Assembly (NCBI GenBank): GCA_903929895.1
Contig: CAIYWM010000573.1
Location: 1-5,851, forward strand
Direction of reading: 5' to 3'
Source: an uncultured Alphaproteobacteria bacterium
GTDB taxonomy: Bacteria; Pseudomonadota; Alphaproteobacteria; Reyranellales; Reyranellaceae
Length of the DNA: 5,851 nt
Shown: positions 1-5,239 of the stretch, in pieces
How the letters are laid out: every line of letters starts with the position of its first letter
How positions within the stretch are numbered: position 1 is the first letter of the stretch
Made by a program: the position numbers and the translations under genes
Notes under the pieces: model-generated
What the model saw: only the letters and a program-made list of their open reading frames with translations
What the model was told of the DNA's origin: nothing
Databases searched by the model: none

Positions 1-793
1 CCTTGGCCACGATCTCGCCGGTCGGCGCGACGATCACCGAACCGCCATGCAGCCAGAAGCCGTCTTCCTTGCCGGCCTTGGCCGTCGCCACGACCCAGAT
101 GCCGTTCTGGTAGGCAGCTGCCTGCAGCGAAAGCATATGGTGGAACACGCGCAGATAGGGCGGCTCATGCGGCGCGTAGACATTGTCGCTGGGCGTGTTG
201 TAGCCCAGCACCACCATCTCGGCGCCCTTCAGCGCCATGACGCGGAACGTCTCGGGCCAGCGGCGGTCATTGCAGATGCACTGGCCGACGATCACCTCGT
301 CCTTGAACATCTTCCAGACATTGAAGCCGAGATTGCCGACCTCGAAGTACTTCTTCTCGAGATGCTGATACGGCACCGTCGGCCTGTGCTCGTCATGGCC
401 GGGCAGATGCACCTTGCGGTACTTGCCGATCAGGCGACCGTCCGGTCCGACCAGGATCGAGGTGTTGAAATGGTGCGTCGAACCCTCTTCCTCGGTCCGC
501 TCGGCGTAACCCAGGTAAAAGCCGATCCCCTTCTCCCGCGCCAGTTCGAACAGCGGCAGCGTGTCCGGGCTCGGCATCTGGCTCTCGAAGTACTTCTCGA
601 CGTCGTTGGGATCCTCCATCCAGTAGCGCGGAAAGAAGGTCGTGAGCGCGAGTTCCGGGAACACGATGAACTTGGAGCCGCGGCTGTCGGCCTCCTTCAA
701 CATCTCGATCATGCGCTTGACCACGCTCGCCCGGCTGTCGGCGAGATGGATCGGGCCCAACTGGGCGGAAGACACTTTCAGGCGGCGGGACAC
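1..793 (-). CDS. N-carbamoyl-D-amino-acid hydrolase (nitrilase superfamily), C-terminus cut off by window edge
   Basis: Hydrolyses N-carbamoyl-D-amino acids to D-amino acid, CO2 and ammonia in the cytoplasm, the second step after hydantoinase. I translated 264 codons by hand from a GTG start at 793. The Glu-Lys-Cys triad of the superfamily is visible: Glu47 in FPELALTTFF, Lys127 in GKYRKVHLPG and Cys174 in CICNDRRWPE. Residues that line the active site or bind the substrate carboxylate in the Agrobacterium enzyme are also present: His129, His144, Arg177-Arg178, and the YNTP segment that follows. Compared from memory with the Agrobacterium protein (about 304 residues), this one has a two-residue insertion before the nucleophile (Cys172 there) and lacks about 40 C-terminal residues, which lie outside the window. 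GTG is chosen as start because AGGAG sits 8 bases upstream and the N-terminus aligns with the family. It is the third gene of the operon, 13 bases after the hydantoinase stop. D-specificity is inferred from similarity; an L-carbamoylase of the metallopeptidase type is excluded. Confidence 0.93.
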   Translation of the reverse strand, partial: MSRRLKVSSAQLGPIHLADSRASVVKRMIEMLKEADSRGSKFIVFPELALTTFFPRYWMEDPNDVEKYFESQMPSPDTLPLFELAREKGIGFYLGYAERTEEEGSTHHFNTSILVGPDGRLIGKYRKVHLPGHDEHRPTVPYQHLEKKYFEVGNLGFNVWKMFKDEVIVGQCICNDRRWPETFRVMALKGAEMVVLGYNTPSDNVYAPHEPPYLRVFHHMLSLQAAAYQNGIWVVATAKAGKEDGFWLHGGSVIVAPTGEIVAK

Positions 794-801
794 TTGCTTC
801 T

Positions 802-806
802 CTCCT
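802..806 (-). promoter_or_regulatory. Ribosome binding site deciding the GTG start of the carbamoylase
   Basis: On the minus strand AGGAG directly follows the hydantoinase stop codon TAG (809-807) and ends 8 bases before the GTG at 793. A second in-frame GTG lies at codon 7 but has no comparable site. The closeness of stop, ribosome binding site and start suggests translational coupling of the two hydrolases. Confidence 0.75.
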
Positions 807-2276
807 CTAGAACAGCGGCTTCAGGCCGAAGCGCGACATGGCCTGCAACTCGGGCGCACTTTGACCGATCGGCTTCGACGAATCGGGTGAAGCGCAAGGC
901 AGGAACTGGCCCGAGCCGCGCTCGGCGTTCAGCTTGCCGTCCTCGACGACGACGCGACCGCGGCTCACCACGGTGATCGGCCAGCCCTTGAGCTGCCGAC
1001 CTTCGTAGGGCGTGTATCCGACATTGTCGTGCAGGTCCTTCCAGGTGACCGTCACGTCCTTGTCGGCATCCCAGATCGCGAAGTCGGCATCGGAGCCGAC
1101 CGCGATCGTGCCCTTCTTCGGATAGAGTCCGTACAGCTTGGCGTGATTGGCGGACGTCAGCGCCACGAACTGCTGCAGGGTGATGCGGCCCTTCTGAACG
1201 CCCTCCGAGAACAGCATCGGCAGTCGGATCTCGAGACCCGGCACGCCGTTGGCCATTTCCTTGAAAGTCGTCTTGTCGCCCTTGGGTATCTTGCCGCCGG
1301 CATTGAATTGATACGGCGCGTGGTCCGAAGAGAAGGTCTGGAAGGTGCCGTCCTTGAGCGCCGCCCACACCGCCTCCTGCGCCGCCGAATCGCGCGGCGG
1401 CGGGCTGCAGCACCACATGGCGCCCTCGACGCCGGGCTTGTCCATGTCGTCGGCGGTCAGTGCGATGTACTGCGGGCAGGTCTCGCCGAAGATCTTGAGG
1501 CCCTTCTTCTGCGCCTGACGCAGCGTCTCGATCGCCTCGATCTCCGACATGTGGACCAGCAGCAGCGGCGCATCGACCAGGCGCGCCAGCGAGATCGCGC
1601 GGTTGGTCGCCTCGGCCTCGGCGATGCGGGCATGGGCGATGGCGTGGAACTTCGGCGCGCCATGGCCCTGGTCGACCAGGTGATGCGCCAGCCACTGGAT
1701 CATGTCGTGGTTCTCGGCGTGCACCATGACCAGGGCGCCATCGCGCCGTGCCACGGCCAGGATGTCGAGGATCTGGTAGTCGCTGACCTTCATCGCATCG
1801 TAGGTCATGTAGATCTTGAACGAGGTGTAGCCGTCCTTGATCAGCGCCGGCAATTCCTGCCCGAGCGCCTGCGGCGTCGGATCGGTGACGATCAGGTGGA
1901 AGGCATAATCGATCACCGCCTTCGGGGTCGCGGCCTCGTGATACTCGTTGACCACCTGCCGCAGCGACATGCCGCGATGCTGGGCCGCAAAGGGAATGAC
2001 GGTGGTGGTGCCGCCAAACGCGGCCGAGACCGTGCCGGTATAGAAATCGTCGGCGCACATCACGCCCATGCCCGACTTCTGCTCGATGTGGCAGTGGCTG
2101 TCGACGCCGCCCGGCAGGACGAACTTGCCGCCGGCATCGATCTCGCGCGTGCCCACTCCTTTGATGTCGGGGCCGATCTCGACGACCTGGCCATCCCTGA
2201 CGGCGATGTCGCCCTCGGCCTGCCGCTCGGCGGTGACGATGCGGGCGTTGCGAACGATCAGATCGTAATCAGCCAT
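807..2276 (-). CDS. hydA: D-hydantoinase / dihydropyrimidinase (cyclic amidohydrolase)
   Basis: Opens the ring of 5-substituted hydantoins or dihydropyrimidines by hydrolysis to the N-carbamoyl amino acid, which the next gene product would decarbamoylate. The 489-residue length fits the family (about 460-490). The binuclear metal site of this cytosolic amidohydrolase is complete: His61 and His63 in DSHCHIEQ, Lys154 (the carboxylated lysine) in SFKIYMTY, His186 in VHAENHD, His242 in LLVHMS and Asp318 in SSDHAPY. Tyr159, five residues after the lysine, matches the tyrosine that stabilises the transition state. The C-terminal half closes with the family's YTPYEG, GWPITVVSRG and late FGLKPLF segments, so the gene looks intact. 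The segment after the first metal motif (67-77) and the VIPFAAQ strand (93-99) differ from what I recall of classic Agrobacterium D-hydantoinases (VVDF-like there), so the natural substrate is uncertain. Start ATG at 2276 is 5 bases after the aldolase stop. Allantoinase and dihydroorotase are less likely because of length and the carbamoylase neighbour. Confidence 0.93.
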   Translation of the reverse strand: MADYDLIVRNARIVTAERQAEGDIAVRDGQVVEIGPDIKGVGTREIDAGGKFVLPGGVDSHCHIEQKSGMGVMCADDFYTGTVSAAFGGTTTVIPFAAQHRGMSLRQVVNEYHEAATPKAVIDYAFHLIVTDPTPQALGQELPALIKDGYTSFKIYMTYDAMKVSDYQILDILAVARRDGALVMVHAENHDMIQWLAHHLVDQGHGAPKFHAIAHARIAEAEATNRAISLARLVDAPLLLVHMSEIEAIETLRQAQKKGLKIFGETCPQYIALTADDMDKPGVEGAMWCCSPPPRDSAAQEAVWAALKDGTFQTFSSDHAPYQFNAGGKIPKGDKTTFKEMANGVPGLEIRLPMLFSEGVQKGRITLQQFVALTSANHAKLYGLYPKKGTIAVGSDADFAIWDADKDVTVTWKDLHDNVGYTPYEGRQLKGWPITVVSRGRVVVEDGKLNAERGSGQFLPCASPDSSKPIGQSAPELQAMSRFGLKPLF

Positions 2277-2281
2277 GTTCC

Positions 2282-3238
2282 CTACTCCGCCGCCTTGGCG
2301 AGGCGGCCGGTGGCCGCCAGACGCCGCTCTAGGCGCGCAATCATTCCGTCGAGCTCCGTCTTGTCCGCCGCCGTCAGCGAGGATCCGGGCGCCCGCTGCT
2401 TCGGGCTCTTGATGGCACCGCGCCGGAACAGCACCTCCTTGCGCAGCGCCAGGCCGATCGCCGGCTGCACCTCGTGGCGCACCAGCGGCAGGTAGATGTC
2501 GAACAGGTCCTCGGCCTCCTCGGCCTTGCCCTTGGCGAAGAGGTCATAGACCTGCACCAGCATCTCGGGCCAGGCAAACCCCGTCATCGCACCATCGGCG
2601 CCGCGGCGCATTTCCTGCGGATAGTAGAGGCCGCCATTGCCGACCAGGATCGAGACCCGGCGGCGGCCGGGCTTCTTCTCGCCTTCGCGCACCTTGGTGA
2701 GCTTGGCCAGGCCCGGCGCATCCTCGTGCTTCAGCATGACGAGCTGCGGGAAATCGTCGACCAGCCGCTCGAACACGTTGACCGGCAGGTATACCCCGGT
2801 GGTCTGCGGGTAGTCCTGATAGACGATGGGAATATCGGGACCCAGCGCCTGGAAGACCTGCGCATAGTAGTTGTAGAGGCCTTCGTCCCCTTTGAGTCCC
2901 GGCGGCGGCGCCACCATCACGCCCGACGCGCCGGCCATCATCGCCTCATGCGAGAGGCGACGCACGTTCTCGAGCCCGGCATGGCTCACGCCGACGATCA
3001 CCTGCCGGCCCTGGGCCCGGCCGATCACCCGATTGACCACCGAGATCGATTCGTCGGCGGTCAGCTTGTGAGCCTCGCCCATCATGCCGAGAAGGGTGAA
3101 GCCGTGTACGCCGCAGCCCAAATAAAAATCAGTCAGGGAGTCGACGCTTTGCAGGTCGACCGCGCCCTCGTCGGTAAACGGCGTCGCGGCGATGATGTAG
3201 ACGCCCTTTGCCTGCTCGTTCAGATTACCTGATGACAT
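2282..3238 (-). CDS. Dihydrodipicolinate synthase / N-acetylneuraminate lyase family aldolase (DapA-like), substrate unknown
   Basis: A class I, Schiff-base aldolase or dehydratase with a TIM-barrel fold, 318 residues. Family features in order: the N-terminal strand GVYIIAATPF (12-21); GMMGEAHKL (51-59), at the place of the usual G-T/S-T/G-GE pyruvate-carboxylate loop; YQDYPQTTG (140-148) with the candidate proton-relay tyrosine (Tyr140 or Tyr143); the Schiff-base lysine Lys170 in VMLKHEDAPG; and GNGG (200-203) followed by GADGAMTGFAWPE. A basic, charged stretch at 184-194 before GNGG looks like an extra loop. It is probably not the housekeeping lysine-biosynthesis DapA: the substrate loop departs from consensus and the gene leads a hydantoin operon. 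The family covers many 2-oxo-acid chemistries (e.g. sialate, keto-deoxy-sugar and hydroxyproline-pathway enzymes), so no exact reaction is assigned. I chose the ATG at 3238 over one at 3268 because GAGGAG lies 8 bases upstream of it; the longer form would add 10 residues with no family match. Confidence 0.88.
   Translation of the reverse strand: MSSGNLNEQAKGVYIIAATPFTDEGAVDLQSVDSLTDFYLGCGVHGFTLLGMMGEAHKLTADESISVVNRVIGRAQGRQVIVGVSHAGLENVRRLSHEAMMAGASGVMVAPPPGLKGDEGLYNYYAQVFQALGPDIPIVYQDYPQTTGVYLPVNVFERLVDDFPQLVMLKHEDAPGLAKLTKVREGEKKPGRRRVSILVGNGGLYYPQEMRRGADGAMTGFAWPEMLVQVYDLFAKGKAEEAEDLFDIYLPLVRHEVQPAIGLALRKEVLFRRGAIKSPKQRAPGSSLTAADKTELDGMIARLERRLAATGRLAKAAE
2285..2288 (-). promoter_or_regulatory. 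Ribosome binding site of the hydantoinase, inside the end of the aldolase gene
   Basis: GGAG on the minus strand lies in the last sense codons of the aldolase gene, 8 bases before the hydantoinase ATG; the aldolase stop TAG (2284-2282) falls between them. A ribosome finishing the first gene is therefore placed to start the second, so coupling is likely. Confidence 0.55.
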
Positions 3239-3246
3239 CGTCGACG

Positions 3247-3252
3247 CTCCTC
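3247..3252 (-). promoter_or_regulatory. Ribosome binding site deciding the aldolase start
   Basis: GAGGAG on the minus strand ends 8 bases before the ATG at 3238. This supports the 318-residue form; the upstream in-frame ATG at 3268 would place this site inside the coding region. Confidence 0.75.
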
Positions 3253-3263
3253 GGCGCGGTTCT

Positions 3264-3289
3264 TGCAACGCCCCCAGTATGAGGTTGCA
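3264..3289. repeat. Inverted repeat TGCAAC-N14-GTTGCA, candidate operator
   Basis: Two perfect 6-base arms (3264-3269 and 3284-3289) lie 14 bases apart in the divergent region. The arm centres are 20 bases apart, about two helical turns, which would suit a dimeric transcriptional regulator binding one face of the DNA. The repeat lies just upstream of the aldolase ribosome binding site, close to where a leftward transcript might begin. Six-base arms can arise by chance, and no regulator gene is in the window. Confidence 0.3.
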
Positions 3290-3292
3290 GCG

Positions 3293-3320
3293 ATCATGCC
3301 ACTCGTCGGGCGCTTGTCGA
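3293..3320 (-). promoter_or_regulatory. Possible sigma-70-like promoter of the leftward operon
   Basis: On the minus strand TCGACA (3320-3315; 5 of 6 matches to TTGACA) is followed after 16 bases by CATGAT (3298-3293; 4 of 6 matches to TATAAT). A transcript would start near 3286, within the inverted repeat, giving a leader of about 50 bases before the aldolase ATG. The match is weak and promoters in GC-rich proteobacteria are poorly predicted by eye. Confidence 0.2.
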
Positions 3321-3374
3321 GCGTCACGGCGGCAGCAAGCGTTCTTACCCGAAGAGGGGCAGGTGTCGAAGTAA

Positions 3375-4313
3375 ATGGCGCGGCATATCGCTCATCGATT
3401 GATGATTTCGTTTCCGGTCCTGCTGGGGGTGCTGCTCATCGGCTTCCTGCTGCTGCAGGTCGTGCCCACGGATCCGGCAACGGTGGTCGCAGGGCCGACC
3501 GCGACCAAGGCGGAAGTCGACGCGATCCGCAATGACCTTGGACTGAACCAGCCGCTCTGGGTCCAGTTCGGCCGCTATCTCGGCCGGGTGTTCCAGCTCG
3601 ACCTCGGCCGCTCGATGATCTCCAACCGCGCGGTCGTCGACGAGATCGCCCTCACCCTCTGGCCGACCGTCGAGCTGATGCTGGCCTGCCTGATCTGGGC
3701 CGTGCCGCTGGGGATCACCTTGGGCACCCTCGCCGCCCGCCGCCGCGGCACGGTCATCGACCGCGCCATCATGGCGCTCTCGGTCATGGGCGTGTCGGTG
3801 CCGATCTTCTGGGTCGGCCTGCTGCTGATCCAGTATGTCGGGGGCGCCGGCCTGCTGCCGTTCCAGGGCCGCAATGGCCCGATCTGGACTGCCGATGGAG
3901 CCCTGAGCATCATCCTGCCGGCCGTGACGCTGGGCGCCGTCTTCGTGGGCCCGGTCGCCCGCATGACGCGCACGTCCTTGCTGGAGACGCTGGGCGCCGA
4001 CTATGTGCGAACCGCCCGCGCCAAGGGCGCCTCGGACTGGCGGGTCACGATCCGCCACGCGCTACGTAATGCCATGATCCCGGTGGTCACCCTGGTGGGG
4101 CTGCAGATCGGCTTCCTGCTCGGCGGTTCGATCGTGACCGAGACCATGTTCGCCTGGCCGGGCGTCGGCCGCATGGCGGTGGGTGCCATCACCTCGAGCG
4201 ACTTCCCGCTGGCGCAGGGCGCGATCCTGATCCTCGCCGTCGGCTTCATGGCGATCAACCTGCTGGTCGACGTTCTCTACGCCTATCTCGACCCAAGGAT
4301 TGCCCGCGGATGA
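3375..4313 (+). CDS. ABC transporter permease, DppB/OppB type (dipeptide/oligopeptide/nickel class)
   Basis: An inner-membrane subunit that, with the DppC-type partner, forms the channel of a peptide-class ABC importer. The 312-residue protein begins with the family-typical short basic N-terminus and a first membrane segment (about 9-30) ending in VVPTDPA. It then has an N-terminal periplasmic region with NDLGLNQPLW (53-62) and DLGRS (76-80). Further hydrophobic segments lie around 97-119, 131-155 and 177-195, with two more in the C-terminal third. The EAA-type loop that contacts the ATPase is visible as DYVRTARAKGASDWRV (209-224) leading to HALRNAMIP. The ATG at 3375 fits the family N-terminus; AGGTG 9 bases upstream is a modest ribosome binding site. 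It is the first gene of the rightward operon and overlaps the next gene by ATGA. The substrate cannot be read from a permease; context suggests an amino-acid-like amide, hydantoin or peptide. Confidence 0.94.
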   Translation: MARHIAHRLMISFPVLLGVLLIGFLLLQVVPTDPATVVAGPTATKAEVDAIRNDLGLNQPLWVQFGRYLGRVFQLDLGRSMISNRAVVDEIALTLWPTVELMLACLIWAVPLGITLGTLAARRRGTVIDRAIMALSVMGVSVPIFWVGLLLIQYVGGAGLLPFQGRNGPIWTADGALSIILPAVTLGAVFVGPVARMTRTSLLETLGADYVRTARAKGASDWRVTIRHALRNAMIPVVTLVGLQIGFLLGGSIVTETMFAWPGVGRMAVGAITSSDFPLAQGAILILAVGFMAINLLVDVLYAYLDPRIARG

Positions 4314-5215
4314 CCGACGCCGCCCTGCCGTTGCAAAGCCAGGCCGACCAGCGCGCCATCGCCGCGATCCGGCGCAAGAACGCCGTATGGCGGCGCATCC
4401 TGCGCGATCCGCCGGCGGCCGCCGCGGCCCTCTTCCTCATCGTGATCGTCGGCGCCGCTCTGCTCGCGCCCTGGATCGCGCCGTTCGATCCCTATGCGTC
4501 CAACATGCGGCTGCGGCTGTGCCCGATCGGCGGCGCGCGCTGCCCGGATTTCCTGCTGGGCGCCGACAACCAGGGACGCGACATGGTCAGTCGCATCCTG
4601 TTCGGCCTGCGCGCCACGTTGGGAATCGGCATCATCGCCGTCGTGGTCGGCGGCGGCCTCGGCGCGCTGATCGGCCTGAGCGCCGCCTATTTCAAGCGGC
4701 TCGACCAGCCGCTGATGCGCCTGATCGACGTGCTGCTCTCCTTCCCGTCCATCCTGTTCGGCCTCGCCATTGCGGCGGTGATGGGCACCGGCCTCTTCTC
4801 ACTCGTGCTTGCGCTCAGCATCGCCTCGGTCCCGTCGATCGCCCGAATCGCGCGCGGGGCCGCGCAGTCGATCATGCAGCAGGAATACATGGAGGCCGGC
4901 CGCGCGGTTGGCCTTGGCGATGGAGCCCTGATCTGGCGTTACCTCGCACTCAACTGCTGGCCGACGATCCTGATCTACATGACTCTTCAGCTCGGTCAGG
5001 CGATCCTGCTGGGTGCCGCGCTGTCGTTCCTCGGCCTCGGTGCCCAGCCGCCCACCGCCGAGCTGGGCAGCATGGCCGCCGACGGCCGCAAGTTCCTGTC
5101 GATCGCGCCACACGTCTCGACCCTTCCCTGCGCGGCGATCTTCCTCGTGGTGCTCGCGTTCAATGTCCTGGGTGACGCGCTGCGCGACGCCCTCGATCCG
5201 AAGTTGAGGCAATGA
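4310..5215 (+). CDS. ABC transporter permease, DppC/OppC type
   Basis: Second channel subunit of the same importer, 301 residues, the usual length. A cytoplasmic N-terminal tail with RRKNAVWRRILRDP leads into the first membrane segment (about 36-57) and the family's APWIAPFDPY. A periplasmic loop follows with two cysteines (Cys71 and Cys78) just before LLGADNQGRDMVSRILFG (82-99), a hallmark of DppC proteins. Further membrane segments lie near 104-126, 139-158, 162-178, 220-244 and 272-290. The EAA motif is QEYMEAGRAVGLGDGALI (191-208) ending in LNCWP. Its ATG overlaps the TGA of the preceding permease, so translation is probably coupled; AAGGA at 4295-4299 may serve as ribosome binding site. 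The protein ends normally in ALRDALDPKLRQ. Confidence 0.94.
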   Translation: MTDAALPLQSQADQRAIAAIRRKNAVWRRILRDPPAAAAALFLIVIVGAALLAPWIAPFDPYASNMRLRLCPIGGARCPDFLLGADNQGRDMVSRILFGLRATLGIGIIAVVVGGGLGALIGLSAAYFKRLDQPLMRLIDVLLSFPSILFGLAIAAVMGTGLFSLVLALSIASVPSIARIARGAAQSIMQQEYMEAGRAVGLGDGALIWRYLALNCWPTILIYMTLQLGQAILLGAALSFLGLGAQPPTAELGSMAADGRKFLSIAPHVSTLPCAAIFLVVLAFNVLGDALRDALDPKLRQ

Positions 5216-5226
5216 CTTGAAACAGC

Positions 5227-5232
5227 AGGAGG
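5227..5232 (+). promoter_or_regulatory. Strong ribosome binding site of the solute-binding protein gene
   Basis: A perfect AGGAGG lies 7 bases before the ATG at 5240, the best match in the window. Binding proteins are usually made in excess over their permeases, and this site fits that need without a separate promoter in the 24-base gap. Confidence 0.8.
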
Positions 5233-5239
5233 TGTGGGC

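Larger units (their letters stand above)
3239..3374. promoter_or_regulatory. Divergent intergenic control region
   Basis: These 136 bases separate the leftward catabolic operon from the rightward transport operon and must carry the start signals of both unless transcription enters from elsewhere. I see the inverted repeat and weak leftward promoter listed separately. For the rightward operon I found no convincing -35/-10 pair; only purine-rich stretches (GAAGAGGGG at 3351-3359, AGGTG at 3361-3365) precede the permease ATG. No terminator, tRNA or small ORF of note is evident. Confidence 0.6.

Noticed and set aside
47..976. Plus-strand open frame (309 codons) opposite the carbamoylase
   Set aside because: The opposite strand carries the full Glu-Lys-Cys triad and family blocks; the plus-strand product resembles nothing and crosses the operon junction.
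778..2058. Minus-strand open frame (426 codons) in another frame of the hydantoinase gene
   Set aside because: Composition is extreme (Arg, Gly, Ala, Asp) without any recognisable motif; it is an out-of-frame shadow.
1029..2495. Long plus-strand open frame (488 codons) opposite the hydantoinase
   Set aside because: It is Arg/Leu/His-rich with no family motif and lies antisense to a gene with complete metal ligands; long antisense frames are common under GC-rich codon bias.
3243..3325. Seven-base inverted repeat GACGCTC (3243-3249) / GAGCGTC (3319-3325)
   Set aside because: The arms are 69 bases apart and GC-rich, and the left arm overlaps the aldolase ribosome binding site; chance is the simpler explanation.
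3423..3458. CTG-rich run at the start of the first permease
   Set aside because: It encodes the leucine-rich first membrane segment and is explained by codon preference.
3263..3535. Small plus-strand frame (90 codons) running through the divergent region into the first permease
   Set aside because: No good ribosome binding site, low-complexity Gly/Ala/Arg composition and overlap with the permease N-terminus.
4300..5175. Plus-strand frame (291 codons) overlapping the DppC-type permease, and minus-strand frame 4799-5848
   Set aside because: Both are Arg/His-rich, lack membrane segments or motifs, and overlap genes with clear family signatures.
5216..5239. Possible terminator or promoter between the second permease and the binding protein
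   Set aside because: The 24 bases hold no stem-loop or T-run and are taken up by the ribosome binding site; read-through transcription is expected.
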